Positions 63,252 to 64,000 of a stretch of DNA of 64,000 bases are shown here, one piece after another. The DNA is from Arcobacter roscoffensis. GTDB lineage: Bacteria > Campylobacterota > Campylobacteria > Campylobacterales > Arcobacteraceae. The notes beneath the pieces were generated by a model. The model was not told the origin of the DNA. It searched no databases and saw only the letters and a program-made list of their open reading frames with translations. The position numbers and the translations under genes were made by a program. Position 1 is the first letter of the stretch; each line of letters begins with the position of its first letter. The DNA lies in assembly GCF_024267655.1 (NCBI RefSeq), contig NZ_CP100595.1, positions 434,001-498,000 on the forward strand. Direction: 5' to 3'.

Positions 63252-64000
63252 TTAATGACCTCCATTTGGACCAATTGAAATTTGTCTTAGCATGATTTTA
63301 ATTTCTGCTATTAAAAGTGCAGTAAATAAAAAGGCAAACATATAAAATGTAATTTTTACATTTGTAGATGAAATATCAGTTGCAGCAATTCCAACAGGCA
63401 TTAAGTCTTGAATAGCCCAAGGTTGTCGTCCAACTTCAGCTACAATCCATCCTGCTTCACTTGCTATATATCCTAAAGGAATTGAAGCTACTGCACTTAT
63501 TAAAAGCCATTTATACTTTAAAATATCTTTTTTAAGAACAAAGAATAATAGTAAAGCAAATAAGGCTAAAAACCAAGAGCCAAGAGCTACCATAATATGG
63601 AAAGCATAAAAAGTAATACCAACAGGAGGCACAATATCTTCAGGTTTATTAAGATGCCCATATCCAAAATACTTTATATTTTCTCTAAGTATTTTTTCAT
63701 GTTTTGTTATAGCTATTAGGTCATTGTTTCTTTTAGCTTCTTTATAATCTTTTAGTGCTTGTATTGCTATTTTACCTTGAGCCATTTTTTGTGAAGTTGG
63801 AATAATATTATATTTTTCATTTCCATAAACTAGATCTTTAAGTCCTGGAACAAAAGCATGAATATCATGGTATCCCAGAAGTGATAGGGCATAGGGTGCT
63901 TCTAGTTCAAAAAGAAAAGTATCTTCATCATTTGTAAGAGTTTTCTTAGGATTTAAAATACCAAGAGCAACTATTCCTGCATCTTTTTTTCCTTCATAAA
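63252..64000 (-). CDS. cydA: Cytochrome bd-type quinol oxidase subunit I, 5'-truncated by the window
   Basis: About 249 C-terminal residues are visible; the frame continues past 63785 to the window edge, so the ATG at 63785 is internal. The segment EAPYALSLLGYHDIHAFVPG and PVGITFYAFHIMVALGSWF are typical of CydA C-terminal halves. Residues GWIVAEVGRQPWAIQ are the conserved haem-adjacent motif. The haem b558 and quinol loop part lies outside the window. Confidence 0.93.
   Translation of the reverse strand, partial: YEGKKDAGIVALGILNPKKTLTNDEDTFLFELEAPYALSLLGYHDIHAFVPGLKDLVYGNEKYNIIPTSQKMAQGKIAIQALKDYKEAKRNNDLIAITKHEKILRENIKYFGYGHLNKPEDIVPPVGITFYAFHIMVALGSWFLALFALLLFFVLKKDILKYKWLLISAVASIPLGYIASEAGWIVAEVGRQPWAIQDLMPVGIAATDISSTNVKITFYMFAFLFTALLIAEIKIMLRQISIGPNGGH

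Overview
This is an AT-rich window, densely packed with genes. Its gene content points to a Campylobacterota bacterium, most like the Arcobacteraceae (Arcobacter and relatives). The main reasons are a nap cluster in the order napA-G-H-B-F-L-D, an NrfHA nitrite reductase beside a fused CcsBA haem lyase, many PAS/EAL/GGDEF signalling proteins, and energy-taxis type PAS domains. This assignment is inferred from the sequence alone. No rRNA, tRNA, CRISPR array, insertion sequence or prophage was seen.

Region 1 (1-15.0 kb) is the unusual part. It holds a giant, extremely acidic Thr/Asp/Glu repeat protein with a LapA-like N-terminus and a type I secretion C-terminus. After it come an ATP-grasp enzyme, a soluble histidine kinase and a convergent OmpR-type response regulator. 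The rest is a complete type I secretion system: a TolC with a C-terminal SPOR-like domain, an ABC transporter with a C39-like domain, and HlyD. Two lipoproteins follow, one ankyrin+OmpA and one with WG repeats. A perfect tandem 11-bp direct repeat lies just upstream of the giant gene's -10 box, which is the site geometry used by OmpR/PhoB regulators. My leading hypothesis is a regulated secretion system whose repeat substrate is modified by the ATP-grasp enzyme.

Region 2 (15-27.3 kb) holds trpS with a CBS-GGDEF cyclase, an orphan TAXI receptor, a small Cys/His protein, a six-gene TonB2/TtpC-type energy-transduction operon, serS and a REC-PAS-EAL phosphodiesterase.

Region 3 (27.7-41.2 kb) is nitrogen-oxide respiration: ccsBA, nrfHA, and the nap operon ending in a CetB-like PAS protein. 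The nap and nrf promoters both have an FNR-like palindrome centred 41.5 bp upstream of the predicted start. A Crp/Fnr-family regulator at 51.7-52.4 kb has an FNR-like recognition helix and is co-transcribed with an orphan PilJ-domain sensor.

Region 4 (41.2-52.4 kb) holds a LysE exporter and an apparent amino-acid operon on the minus strand: AapJ-type binding protein, AapQ, AapM, AapP, serine deaminase and a chemoreceptor. The binding-protein gene carries one in-frame stop. cobA and the regulator/sensor pair follow.

Region 5 (52.4-64 kb) is mostly housekeeping: a TrpD2-like protein, moaA, a second EAL response regulator, an SbtA/SbtB-like bicarbonate module next to purKE, rpsO, Rrf2, a DHH phosphoesterase, and the 3' end of cydA with cydB. 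Two very small membrane-protein ORFs sit directly downstream of cydB.
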